A stretch of DNA of 64,000 nt from Phellopilus nigrolimitatus (Eukaryota; Basidiomycota; Agaricomycetes; Hymenochaetales; Hymenochaetaceae), in contig JAJOHG010000048.1 in the NCBI GenBank assembly GCA_021029095.1, positions 181,621 to 245,620 of the forward strand, written 5' to 3'. The position numbers and the translations under genes are program-made. Below, piece after piece: positions 31,202 to 43,034 of the stretch. Within the stretch, counting starts at the first letter, position 1. Each line of letters starts with the position of its first letter. Under the pieces are notes generated by a model that was given only the letters and a program-made list of their open reading frames with translations, ran no database searches and was not told where the DNA came from.

Positions 31202-34200
31202 TCAACCCTCTTCAAACGCTGATCCAAGCTCCAACTGGTCCTCGCCCGTAGTCACACCTTCAGCTACAGGCTCTTCAACAGGAATCACTCCCGAAAGCTT
31301 TGGATCGTCCGTCCAATCAAAGCATTCGGGGCCTTTTATCCAAAATGGCTTCAGTCGCCGCACTGCGGACAGTGCATCCGGTGTCTGCCGCGGATGTTCC
31401 TGCAATGTATGGCGAGACGAGAGTAGTGCCGCGTATACGTCTTCATTGTCAACCACTTTGTACACCGACGGCGAACAGCCGTTTACGAAAATAGCGTATC
31501 GCGGGTGCGCCTCCTTTGCAGTCTTAGTGCTCCTCACCTTCCTCGTTATCTCATGGCCTGTCGCGAGGGACGATTGCGAGACGGGCGGTCTCTTTTCTGC
31601 AGGAGGAGCCTCGTACTTGGCCTGTGTCTGGTAAAAAGGCAGCACGCCCAACTCCATGACAATCGTGATGTATGGCCGCTTGTCCTCCTTCGGACCTTCG
31701 CTGGACTGCTCCGGGAAAAATTTGATGGTTTCCGCGTCGATCTCAACACTGGCTCTTGTCCCGGCTTTAAATCGATCTTTGTCCTGGACAAGGATCGCGG
31801 TCATGATATCTTCCCCAAGTTTCCCCTCCCGTCGTAAGATGACCGGGATAACCATGTCTATCACCGCCTGACCGGAACTACATTGGAAAGCCATTGCACG
31901 AGCTGCTGCTGCCCAAGCGGCCTCTGTCGATACAACCGACGAATCCCCAGCACGTTGGAAGTGTGTAAAGCGCACCCAAGCGTCGTCGAACACCTCCCTG
32001 AAAGTCTTCCCATCTGCAACATTATCAGGGTGGCTTTCGAGGATACGCTCCGCATGGTTGTCCCCAAAGAGTGCTTTGATGAAGTATTCTAAGGGAACAC
32101 CTTTGCTGTAAAACGGATACTTTGAGCTTTCGTCAACAGGTTTATTAAGGTTCTCCGAAGTGTCTCTTTCATACGCTTCAGCCGCATCATCGTAAGCCAG
32201 GGTGAAGATGAGCCTAGCGACGAGCTCGCCACGTTCGCCCTTGTCGATCACGCCGGTTTCTAGAAAATTCTTCAGAAGTTGAGAAGGACTGTCAGAGCCC
32301 CCCCTGCTACGCAGGATACGCATCTGCCGAGCCGCTGCTTCGGCGAGGATCGGCTCCGATGGATAGCCTGTCCTTATCGTTTCACGGTGCTGTGGGATCG
32401 AGAATGCTATCGCCATATGACTCTGGACAAGCTTGACTAGCCGCGCTTGCGTCTTCGATCGAGAGGTATTGAAATTGAGAAGAACGCGCACGGCCAGGAC
32501 AGCTAACTTCGCATCATCGGTCATTTCAGCACTATCAGGCTTGTTACGTCCGATGAGTTTGGACCTAGCGAGATTGATTATGCTCCATTCCATTTCCGGT
32601 TCGCCGCTTTTCAAGAGACTGAAAAACCTGGCAAAGATACAGCATAAGCAAGGTCTCATGCATGGTAACCAAGACGTAAAACGGTGCATACATTGGCCTT
32701 CCAAACGCACTCATAAACTTGATGGTCGCTACATCACGGAGCGCCTTCTCACCAGGCCGGATAACTGGTCCATCCTGAGAACAATCGAATGGAAGTTCCG
32801 TAAACGGAGGCTGGATAGTGTCTTCGCCATCATAGACTCTCGCCGATGGATACATCCATTGAGGTGGTGCAAATTTCGAGAGACTAGAATGCGTAGACAG
32901 AAAGAGGAAGAACACCGGTGTGTCCAAAATGCCATTGGCAGTTGAGCAGAAGGCATGGTAAAGAGTGCGTGAAACTGATCCGGTTTTGTCAGGTACGATG
33001 ATGTTCGTCAGATCGTGGGCTTCGTCAAAGTAGATCACCACACGAGCATCAGACGGATCATTGACTTTCGCGAATTTGCTGATGATTGAGATTAAGGCAG
33101 AGATCTTGTCTTTGGTCTGCTCGGCTACAAAAAGGTGTGCAGCAGAATCGGCAGTACGTCCGTCCGTTTTCGCTGGGTCAGGATTCGACTTGGCTTGTTC
33201 CTTGTCACGTTTTTCCTTGGACTCCTTGAACACCTTGAAAGCCTTCTCATCTCTCTGCATAAAGGCAATCAGCAGAGAAAGGTGATCCCGGTATACCCAA
33301 ACCACGTACGTCGTACTTCATATCCAGGACCTTCTGGTATAATTCATCCCGACCTTTCTCAAGATGCGCCGACCACATTTTCGCCACTTCCCCGTAAGTT
33401 CTTGCCACCTTAAACTCAGGCTCAAGCGCCTTGACTTCGTCGAAAACTACTGAGAACAGATTGTGCAGAAATTCCATGAAGTGCAGGCGAGCTGCTTGCA
33501 ACTCTTTCGGTGCGTTTTGACAAAGGTGATCGCGTATCTTCCTGTCAGGAAAAGGGTATGCGAAACCTGAAAAAATACGTCGTCAGCTGACGTACGATAA
33601 CGTCTCTTCGCGGCTCACCCTTCTGGTCCCGGTCCGATCTCAGATTGAACGGTATAGTGAATATAAGTTTACTGTGCTCGTGCACAGTCCGCGATTTTCC
33701 AGTTCCCGAGCTCTGGACGATGGCCAAGCTATTTGCATAGACCCGCTTACCCATTTCCTTGGTCATGGTGCGGACCGTTTCGTAGAGTAAATGATGGGCC
33801 TTTCCGTTGTACGTAACCGTCCACGCCTGCTTGACAGCTGGTGCCGTATCTGTCAGACGAGCCGATCGAAGACATATATAAGACACGAATACCTTGCTCT
33901 GTATGACGTTTCAGATAAAGGACAAAAGGAACCTGAGATACATCACTCACTCTGCTGACCCTTATCGTCTGTACCGTGGGAGACGTCTTGATACAAAGAC
34001 TTATCTTGTTGAAGCACGACTGCGTAACCATAGGTGAGAGCGATAGAATGACGAACGAGATTTACTTACGCAGATTTCTGACTTCTTTATAATCCTTCTT
34101 CTCATACGCCCCTTTAAGGAGATCTTCTAAAGCGGTACCGTGTTCCAACATTGCTTGATGCGCCCCTGGATACTTTTGGAGTTGAGAGTCGAGTCTATCG

Positions 34201-34445
34201 CACGTGTCAGCGACAGCTACAAGGATCCATTCAGGAATGGTCGCCGGCATGGCCATGGAATTGTCTCGAAGATAAGTCGCCGTATCCTCGTCTAGCTCAT
34301 GATGAACAAGCTCGTCGTATCGGTCTTCAATGAAGATGAATTCCGGCGGCTGAGTCCTCGGTTTTGTTGAGGGACGATTAATCTCGTCAGCGTCTTCATT
34401 GGGGCGTTTTGACCCTTGACCGGAAGACCTTCCTGTGTTCGCCAT
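31202..34445 (-). CDS. P-loop NTPase with C-terminal nuclease-like region, copy 2 (intact)
   Basis: Exons 34445-34070, 34019-33951, 33837-33619, 33566-33310, 33254-32692 and 32627-31202 sum to 2910 nt and 969 residues without a stop. The N-terminal exon carries a basic start (MANTGRSSGQGSKRPNEDAD). An ATPase core follows with Walker A VQSSGTGKSRTV, Walker B YFDEAHDLTN and a sensor-like FLFLSTHSSL. The C-terminal half has KGERGELVARLIFTLAYDDA, then GQAVIDMVIPVIL and ILVQDKDR, a spacing that suggests a D...QxK (PD-(D/E)XK-like) nuclease site. This order resembles Crinkler/RHS-type NTPase-nuclease proteins; that assignment is inference. The region between the nuclease motif and HPRYAIFVNG is shorter than in copies 1 and 3. 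Confidence 0.75.
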
Positions 34446-34626
34446 GATGGGGAAAGCGGAGGATGGGAGAGCACCAGAAGTGAAGCCACCCTGTTGTTAT
34501 ACTGCAATACAGTGGCTGTTCCTATTCAAGCTCCGGTGTGTTCTTGATATCGATAAGTGCTAGCATCAAATTCGATAGTACAATACATACTGTTGATCAT
34601 CGATTCCGTTTCTTGTACAGTTGTTA

Positions 34627-34885
34627 CAGGTAGGAGAACAAATGGGTCGGCAAAGTCTTCCCTCCCTAAAAGTGAGGCGTTGTTCGCGCAGAGGATTGCG
34701 AAAATTGTTTAGCCGTGCAGGGCCCTTGTTCTAGACGCGTATCATAAGCATGCAATATGCATCTGATAGTTACTTTTGAATGAGCAGCGTACCAGGCAAT
34801 GGTGAATGACGACGCGACGAACGCGACGAACGCGGCGTCGGCGGGAACCGCTTTCCTTTTTCAGGGTGGGAAAGGGACTCACCTG
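34627..34885. mobile_element. TA-flanked element D, degenerate copy 3
   Basis: Ends TACAGGT and ACCTGTA are preserved. Inside the left end are GGGTCGGCAAAGTCTTCCCTCC and, at the right, GGGAACCGCTTTCC followed by a G-rich block, matching element D at 43035-43340. It lies about 180 bp upstream of the start of NTPase copy 2. Confidence 0.65.
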
Positions 34886-36581
34886 TACCATCCCTCGCGC
34901 CACATCATACTCGCGATGCCTACCTCTGCTCCTTCATTCTGAAAAATGTCTTTTGACCTTTCCTTTCCCTGAAAACGCTAATAGGAGGCTGCGCTCCTTC
35001 CATATCGGCACGTGTCTAGTTCCGCCGCGCTCTGCGGACAGCTTTCCTGAAGCAATTGTTGGTTTGTCGAGCTGATCTCACTCACGCGTTTTGTGGATAG
35101 GCCATACTTATCTCCGCCGTCCCCCTTTTCTGCGGAACTTACGAGTTCCATTTGTTGGGATCTTCAGGATAGGCGAGACTAGCTTCGTTGTGAAAGATTT
35201 CTCGCACCCAACCCTGATCTACCACCTGTTTGGAGGCGGGTTGGTCTCGGTCTTCGCGGTCAGCTTCTTGAGACGCACCTGCCAGTGCACGAAGCCGGTA
35301 CGCACGAGGCAGAGGAAGGACAGAGCGGGCTTGACTATTGTACAGAGAACAGTGAGTCTACAATTATGATTCCCTCATGTTACATATTATGACTGTGGCT
35401 TTTACTCCGTTCATTCCTGGAGTGTATCATGACTTGTCACCACAAAAGATTCACTGCTTTTCTCCACAAAACTGTAAAAGAAGAGCTGTTAAATGATGAG
35501 ATCTGAAGAAACGATCAGATTGAGAGCGGATGGATGTCCACATACACGTCCACGCGACCTCAACTATCATTTTACCAACATTATTCCGAAACCCAGATAT
35601 CAGCGAAACCCGCCTCCCCTCGTGTGCACCCCCGATCCCGAGGACACCCTCGCATCGTGTTTATGACTGCTGCATGCTTGTTGATACATAGCAGCCGATG
35701 CCGATAACGAATTTCTCAAGACTACCGAATACCTCCTTTTCATCATTCGCATCTCCAGAGATTTGAGCGAATGCAGGGCGCAGAAGCCAATGCATGTTTG
35801 TACCTAGCTCATGCGCCTCGTCCGGTGGATATGGGGCGACGTGGGAATAGTATGCGAGAAAAGTGCTTGTTCGTGGCTGTCCATGGATGTGCGTCGGACC
35901 TGCTCGTGCACGGGCGACGGAGTGTGTCGACTGACCGATGGCCTTGTGAATCGCTTGAAATTATTCCTGCAGCGTATCGCTGATGAAGGGAAAGAAAGAT
36001 TTGAAGGCCGACATGCTACAAAGTTGTTGGAACCAAAATTTTCCGAGAAGTTACCGTCGCTATACTTAAGCTTTCAGCCATAATGCGACTGTACTCGCTT
36101 TTCAGTGCAGATATTTGGACTCATATTTGGGTTCTAGTCGTCTGACATCGTCCTGCTGGCTCCTCCGAACAGAATCTCCGAATCTACCAATAAGGTGAAA
36201 CAGAGTCGATGACGACTTGCGCAAAACAAGTGGGTCACATGCCAGATGGCTTCTGTTCGCTGTAGGATAGACACCTGATGAAGAGGTGAATATTGTGTCC
36301 TCAAATTTGGTGCAAAAGAGCGTATCAGCATTCGTCCCATGATCTATGACCAGTAGTCGCCTTCTCTTCTGAATTTATGGGAAGAGATGATTCTATTCAG
36401 AGATGACACTACTGCGAGATGGCCGAACGCTCGAGTGGTCTTGCGGACTCGTGTCCGTGCTACATACCGGAGGAAAGCCCGGCTTACTCTGTGAGCGTTA
36501 TCCATTTGTATCTTCACCGTCACCTACATTGTGAATTTCTTCAAAAAGGAAAGGCCGAGCTGGATTTTGCAAGACAGCAGC
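34886..36581. other. Intergenic, no gene recognised
   Basis: Several short plus-strand frames occur (for example 35091-35369 and 35771-36083). None matches a family, and none is joined by convincing splice sites. A decayed gene is possible. Confidence 0.4.
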
Positions 36582-38631
36582 ATGGTGTTCCCCATGGTTC
36601 TTGCTCTGCTCTATCTCCAGCTTTCTGTCTTTGTCACTCTTTTTGCCATTGCCAGTCCATCCTCGTTGGGTGATGCGTATATCGTCGACACAGGATACGC
36701 AAAATATCGCGGGAATTTTACTGGGCCTTACAGTGTCGCGTTTCTCGGCATACCGTATGCGGAGCCTCCCGTTGCAGACTTTCGCTTTCGTAAGCCCGTG
36801 CCCCTGAACACAACTAAGGAGAACGGTGACGTCATCGACGCAGCTACCTACCCCGATTTTTGCGTACAAGGCAGCACCGGGCAGGGTGATGCTGGTGGTG
36901 CTGGCAGTGAAGACTGCTTGAAGGTCAACGTATACACGCCTGTCAATGCGACATCTCGCAGCAAGCGTGAATAGTAAATCAAATTCACAGAATTGCATTA
37001 TTCTTACTTCCTTTCCCAGTGCCTGTTCTATTTTATATTCACGGGGGAGGTAAGCCTTCGTCGGAATACGCAAGAAAAATGATTCTGAAGCAATTTTATC
37101 AGGCTATGTCTACGGCAATCCACGCAATTGGCCATTCGATCATTGGATTAACCAATCTCCGAACGTGGTGGTCGTCTCAGTATACTACCGCCTTGACTCC
37201 TTCGGATTTCTTGCGCATCCAATGTTTTCCTCTGACGCGTCACTCGGCGATCACAACGTTGGCTTCCAGGACCAGATACTTGCCTTAAAATGGGTACACG
37301 ATAACATAGCTGCGTTCGGCGGAGACCCATCTCTGGTGACGATCAATGGACAGAGTGCGGGTGGTGGAAGCGTGCAGATGCACATGATCGCGAACGAAGG
37401 CTCAGACCAACTCTTTTCCGGAGCGATCGCACAAAGCGTCGATCGAGAAATCATGCCCACACCAGAGCAGCAGAAGGTATGCACATATGATTTTGTTACT
37501 AGCAAACACCCCTCTAATAAAACCCTTTCTACTTCCGAGTAAAGCCACTATTTGATTTCTATGCCGAACAAGCAGGATGCGGCAGCCTTAGTTCCGTTGA
37601 CAACACCTTAGTTTGCCTTCGAAACGCATCCATAAGCGCTCTTGCGCGTGCTCAGGATGCCGGCTCGTCTTTGTAAGAGGCGCTTTGAGGCTACCATCGG
37701 TTTGCTCACCTATCATACCAAACGCAGCAACGGATCCCTATACAATAAGTGGCGCCCAGTTCTGGACAAAGTGATAATACCAGACTACCCCACCAAGCTT
37801 TTGGCAGAAGGTAGGTTCGCACATGTACCGGTCATTGCTGGGTAAGCAAACGAACATTGCACATTGCATTCTGTGGCGTAGAAAGTGCTCATCTTCAAAT
37901 TAGAGCGACGAGCAATGAGACGGGAGGAGGAACTACGAATCTCACGGCAGATCTTCATCAAGCGTTTCCTCTGTTGACCGCTGATGAACTGTCTGAATTT
38001 AACAAAGTATATGATCCGAATCAGTTCTCTTCTATAGAAGAATGGATTCGAACAGGTACCGGAGAGCCTGCGCTACGCTGCGGGGTGAGCTCGCTAGGAA
38101 AATTGCTTATGTCAACTAATCCGGGCTCCTTGTTTTCAGAGAGAAATCATCGGAAACGCGGGAGTCAAGCATTCGAAAGCATGGACATATCGATACAACC
38201 AACCGAATCCGACGCAAAATGAGCCAGGCATCACAGAACACGCTGCAGAGAATTGGATGATGTTCCTGGGTACAAACACCGGGTACGTACTCTCTCGGAT
38301 TTGTCCGCCATCGACTTCGACCTCATTTTACTGTTTAATTCAAAGAACAAACGGGACTACAGTTTTCACTGGTCTCGACAGCACAGAGACCGCGTTCTCC
38401 GAAGAGCTGATAGCTTATTGGCTCTCATTTGTGCGTTCTGGAGACCCAAACACATTCAGACTGGCTCGGTCATCCGAGTGGCCGGATTTCTCGTCGGATA
38501 AAAGGACAGTCTTACAGCAGGATCCCCATAACACGACGACATTCAGTGGAATCTATGTAGAGGAGGAGGATGTTGGGGACGCAATGCGGTGTACATTTGT
38601 GGCTTCGAAAGATGAGCATATGCAGGACTAG
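36582..38631 (+). CDS. Type-B carboxylesterase/lipase, secreted
   Basis: An alpha/beta-hydrolase that would cleave carboxylic esters outside the cell. Eight exons are inferred: 36582-36966, 37020-37049, 37103-37476, 37545-37672, 37728-37841, 37904-38084, 38140-38282 and 38346-38631. They give 546 residues, the usual length. A signal peptide (MVFPMVLALLYLQLSVFV) is followed by FLGIPYAEPPVADFRF and SEDCLKVNVYTP. The oxyanion loop is YIHGGGYVYG. Ser223 in NGQSAGGGS is the nucleophile; the usual GESAG has Gln for Glu here. A later NETGGG probably carries the acidic triad residue and EHAAEN the His. The second exon is only 30 nt. Substrate unknown. Confidence 0.88.
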
Positions 38632-38721
38632 TTACATTACATGATGCGTTCAGGTCTTGTTGCTGTAGCTGTGAATCACATTAGAGTATTACGGTTAGCG
38701 AGGCCACACGCTGATCCACAG

Positions 38722-38754
38722 TGACGTCAGATGCAGTCCTCGAACCTTATAAGG
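38722..38754 (+). promoter_or_regulatory. CRE-type site and TATA box of the miniprotein gene
   Basis: A perfect TGACGTCA palindrome (38722-38729, a bZIP/ATF-CREB site) lies 15 bp before CCTTATAAGG (38745-38754). The ATG follows about 60 nt downstream. The compact arrangement suggests a strong, cAMP- or stress-responsive promoter; this is inference. Confidence 0.55.
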
Positions 38755-38813
38755 ATCCGGCGCGTTCTCACTGCTCGGTACCACTTTACGCTCTCTCTTC
38801 GACTCCCGCAACA

Positions 38814-39256
38814 ATGGGGTACGTCGAAACTGAAAAATACTGAGATTTATATGTATCTAATTACGTTTATTTCCACCCGTCAGGATCATCATCTCCTGTA
38901 TCGGCGGTGCGCAAGGCCTCTCGTTGTCATGAGCATTTTTTATTTCACTAACGAAGGACGCCTCTTATCACATCAATAGGCATCTTCGCCTGCATTGGCG
39001 ACCTTATCATGGACATTGTCGGGTGCGTCGCCGGCTGCCTAGAGTGGATTGTCTCGGGTATGCACCTCTTCCGTTAATTTCATTCGCGACATAGTCGAAT
39101 GCTTGACTTGCTTTCTATTCTAGCGATCGCTGGGTGCTTAACGGGCATCTGCGACTGTATCACAGGAATTCTCTGTTGTGGGTAAGTATACGGCCGCGTT
39201 GTTAGTGCATCCTTAAACCCGTTTTCTTACCATTTTGTTGTTACAGGAGAGCCTAG
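38814..39256 (+). CDS. 57-residue Cys-rich membrane miniprotein
   Basis: Five small exons (38814-38818, 38884-38906, 38980-39057, 39124-39181, 39247-39256) sum to 174 nt and encode 57 residues. The first exon contributes only ATGGG and the last only the final three codons (counting the stop). The protein starts MGIIISCIGG, continues with FACIGDLIMDIVGCVAGCLE and ends ILCCGRA. It has about nine Cys and an Ile/Gly/Ala-rich hydrophobic core able to span the membrane once or twice. The MG start with a Cys nearby suggests N-terminal lipidation. Similar tiny multi-exon proteins are common and uncharacterised in basidiomycetes. It is easily missed by gene finders. Function unknown. Confidence 0.7.
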
Positions 39257-39715
39257 CAGGGGGCTTCGGGAAGATAACCTATCTTCAATACCCATTCCTG
39301 AAGCCCTTATCCATACCCTACTCTTACCCTTTGCGCATATGATGGACACCGCCTCAGCTTATTCGGATATTATATAACATGTACGGAGTATCGCAGAATC
39401 TCGTTTGTATTGTGTTACATAACGACTACGACGAAATGTGATTATTAGAAGAGAAATTCGAGTGCTACTGGACAACATCGTAGACAAAAAGCAGGGGGAA
39501 AAAAAACACAGCGATGAAAGAAAATAATGTTACACTCCGCAAATAACCAGTTGGCTGGATAAGGCCGCCTAGAAGATTGCGAGCAGCTTTGAAAGCCTTT
39601 AGGCGGTCCCCGAAAGAAAATGAGAGAAAACAGGTCTGTTAGAGTATCAACGGGTCGCGGGAAATTTTTACCATTGGTTCCCAATCAAGTCAAGAAACAC
39701 TATAAATCAATTAAA
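39257..39715. other. Intergenic between convergent genes
   Basis: Holds the 3' ends of the miniprotein and the F-box gene. No open frame or repeat of note. Confidence 0.5.
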
Positions 39716-41243
39716 TCACAGATGCAGTTGCACTTGTCTTCTCGGTGGGACACCGCCGGGCATGTCCTCAGGTAGAAGGACATTTACCTCCCTGAAAACA
39801 ACCCTCACCAGATCACCGCTGTGGTCCTCGAGGCGCACGCCGACACGCTCGAACCTTTTCACCCAGAACGCCCAGAACGCGACGCCCGATGAGCGCCACG
39901 GCACGCTCCGGAAGCGCGACTGGTCGAAGTCGAGCAGGCGCACGAGCTTGACGTTCGGGTAGCGCGTGCGGTCGAGGAGCATCGGGAAGGCCGCACCGAG
40001 CGCGTGCAGTACCGTGCGCTGCTCCGCGTCGTGCTCGGGGAGTGCGAGCGCTCCGCCCCGCGCGCGCGCCTGCGCATGAGCGAGGAGGTGCAGGCCGCGC
40101 AGACCAACCCGCTCGATCGCGGCGTGCCCGCGCGTCGCCTGGCTCGCCGCCCAGTGGACCTGCAGCACGAGCTCCTTGATATTCGGACAGCGCGCGAGGA
40201 GCATCGCCGCGCCGCGTGTGGGACCCTCGGGCCCGATGGAGGTCTCCTGCTCGCCGGCATAGTCGAATTCGAGCGTGTGCAGCTGCGGGCCGTGTGTGGC
40301 GAAGAACGCGGAGGCGTGCTCGAGCTCGGCCTGGCCGCACAGCACGACCTGGCGGATAGAAGGGAGACGCCAACTCTCCATGACAGTCAGGACGTCCGAT
40401 GGGTCCGTGTCGGGCGAGACCAACTCCAGCGTGTGGAGGTAAGGAAGTTCGACGCGCTCGAGCGTCTTCAGCTCCTTCAAGATGGCATCCAAGTCGTGCT
40501 GCACACACATGAAAAATGATTGCAGGCTCGACACGCGCGGGAGGAGACGGAACATCTGCACGGTCTGAGCGAGGCCGAGGTCACATGTCCAGTCGAGGGA
40601 GCGCAGCGCCCGGGGGCAAGTTTCGAACACGGCTGCTACGAGCTCGGCGGGGACCCCGTCCGACTCCTCGAAAGCGCCTACGGTCAAGACGCGTAAGTTC
40701 GGACAACAGCGAACCACACGTGCCGCCGCCGAGCCCAGTGCCTTTGTCCAGCATAGCGTGCTGATTTCGAGCCTCCGGACGTACCAGCCAGCGCCGTGGC
40801 CGCCACGCTCTACGTCGTGTCTTATACTATCCTCGAGCCCGTCGGCAAGTTTTGTCCAATCGTAAGTATCCTGAAGGAAAAGATACTCAAATATGAGCTC
40901 CTGTGCAATCGCTCTCCATTGCCTCGACACGAGACAGAGTATCTGTTTTGTGCGATGATTGGTTGAAAGTCGCTTTAGGAACGCGTTATGGCCGTCCGTG
41001 ATGTCTGAGAATTCAAATGGGGAGCTGCAGACAGGAGGAAGATGATGAGAATATCGGGTCTCCCTAAGTATATATCACGTACTTGAACGACGTGTCGTAC
41101 CCTCCTGCAACTTTAGTCGCGTGCACGAATATTTCTCTCCATAGCTCGATCGGAAGCTTTGCAGACGGGTGCGCGGGACGCGGGTCTGGCTCTGCGACGG
41201 TTGTCACCGCGGATGGTAACGACGAGAAGAAAGGGATCGGCAT
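39716..41243 (-). CDS. F-box protein with leucine-rich C-terminal region
   Basis: Two exons (41243-41083 and 41024-39716) give 489 residues. The ATG at 41243 (MPIPFFSSL) is chosen because upstream codons lack ATG. The F-box lies at about 35-100: KLPIELWREIFVHAT, then TKQILCLVSRQWRAIAQEL. The remainder repeats the pattern LRxLxxxxF with blocks such as RRLEISTLCW, CPNLRVLTVGAFEE and CPNIKELVLQVHW, as in the LRR-like sheets of basidiomycete F-box proteins. It would recruit targets to an SCF ubiquitin ligase through Skp1. The 3' half is very GC-rich. The target is unknown. Confidence 0.8.
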
Positions 41244-42090
41244 CGTCCACGACGATGTCGAGGAGGCCTTCGCTGGCGGGGAACGCGAGTCTTGAGCGAC
41301 GCGATGGACGCTGCGTGCGTCCAAGGTGTTCGCGTCTCAGTCGGCCGCAATAAGCAGTTCAAAAGCCTAGAAAGGAAAAATATGTGGCACGCTCATCGTC
41401 GGACTTTGTCCGACACAAAAAATCCCATACGCAGGAAGTTGCGAGAAACATATGTATGTACATGTAGTAGAGTGAGTATATCATTCGTCTACTTTACTAT
41501 CAGATTTGTGTAATGATATAAATTACATCGTGGCTTATAAAAAATGAATCTGAGAATCCGAGGAGTCCTTCAGCCAGAGATTGCTATCTCAGTCCCTCCG
41601 TGCTTTCGTCCGTTCTAGCCAGAACGCGAACTCAATCTAGACAATGATCTCCTGTCAGTCACGACGGGAACTACGCGCCGGTTTTTGCTTGGCAAAAGTC
41701 ATCGCAGACACTGTACCCGGAGTGCTTGCAATAGGGGAGCTCAAAGTTGAGCGTGCGACATTCAATGTTCATGACGCCTGCCTCGGCGTCGGCGTCATGA
41801 TGTGATTGCTGGTCACAGATTCCTGACGGCCGAGCCCATCCAGACCCTGGTCACACTGAGTCACATTCATTCCTAAAGGGTACAGGTGGTCCCGAAAGTG
41901 TCCGTCATGCCTGATTATTCCCATCTGCGCTCAACATGTCATTCTTCAACTCCCTAGCTTCAATTCTGATGTGCATGTTTGCATCTCTGTCTCATGTGTC
42001 TAATAATCCAATTTTATTTAAACTTAACCTGCGGTTTGTGTGATCTGAGGCCAATAACTGGTTGAGGTTGGAGACGATGTGGTGAGCTGG
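41244..42090. other. Intergenic, no gene seen
   Basis: AT-rich DNA with only short frames. It ends at the hAT-like element. Confidence 0.5.
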
Positions 42091-42767
42091 CTAGTGTTCT
42101 CAAAGGTCAGGTCGGGCCAGGTCAGAGCACTTTTCCACCCGACCCTGACCTGGCCAGGTCGGGATTTTCTGAGTTTTAGCTGACCTTGACCTGACCCGCT
42201 GTGACCCGCAGCTGACCTGACCCAGCAGGTCAGGTCAGGGTCGACCCGGGGCCGGCCACCGACCTGCAAGTAAACATAATTTTCCACAAATGTTCACCAA
42301 ATTTTTTTTATAGATGCCATTTGCACTTTATAAGACACTCATCACAATAAAATGCTAATACAAAAGTTCCTTTTTCTTGAGGAAGCTAGAAAACCATATT
42401 CAACTTGGTGCAGCCTTAGCTTTGTAAGCAGTGACACAAAACTGCAAGTACCATATGCAGTATATTTGTCACAAAAGAACTTAAATTTATGCCTGGTTTA
42501 GGATAGCACATATCCGAGGTCGGAAATTTCTCAAGCTTTCACAGCTTACAATATGCTCTTGTCTACCTCTCAAGTACTTCCGGGTCACAGGTCAGGTCAA
42601 GGTCGGTCGGGGGTCGAGGCGGGTCGGGAAATTCTGGCGGATGCTGACCTTGACCCGGCCCAGCAACGGCCCAGCTTGACCTGACCCGCTAGTGACCTGA
42701 CCCGCGGGTCAGGTCAGTGGTCAACCCCGGGTCAGCACGGGTCTGACCCGGCCTTTGAGAACACTAG
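42091..42767. mobile_element. hAT-like miniature element A with GGTCA arrays
   Basis: The terminal inverted repeats are CTAGTGTTCTCAAAGG and its complement, about 677 bp apart. The octamer AGCTGGCT occurs at 42085-42092 and again at 42768-42775, so a target duplication of 6-8 bp is likely. The terminal 150 bp on each side are packed with GGTCAGGTCA and its complement, while the AT-rich centre has none. Such subterminal repeats bind transposase in hAT elements. No coding frame is present. Confidence 0.75.
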
Positions 42768-43034
42768 AGCTGGCTGCAGCGCAGATGGAAATGAATTGCC
42801 ATAATTAGGCACAGGGGACACTTTCTGGACCTGTCTGTAATATCGTGTATATAGACTAGAGAGGCCTCAATTACTGGCTTGTTTATTTTCATTATTACTA
42901 TTAGGTACCATAGAAACGAGAAAGAAAAAGTGGCAGCAAAATAGTAAGCAGGATCGACGACATGCACAGTAACGCAACGAGTAACGTTGCTTGGATTTAT
43001 TTGCTCAGCTCAGGGATCCGTGACCTGCGATGTA
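42768..43034. other. Unassigned spacer between elements A and D
   Basis: No gene or repeat recognised. Confidence 0.4.

Noticed and set aside
36419..36500. tRNA-like start (GATGGCCGAACGCTCGAGTGG)
   Set aside because: It recalls a Ser/Leu tRNA D arm, but no acceptor stem, anticodon arm or T-loop GTTCGA follows at the right distance.
39813..40519. Several long frames overlapping the first F-box gene on both strands
   Set aside because: They are Arg/Ala-rich shadows of the GC-rich F-box exon; only the annotated frame gives an F-box and LRR-like pattern.
42024..42750. CRISPR-like array from the repeated GGTCA motif
   Set aside because: Repeats are 5-10 bp, irregular, on both strands and confined to the ends of an inverted-repeat element in a eukaryotic genome.
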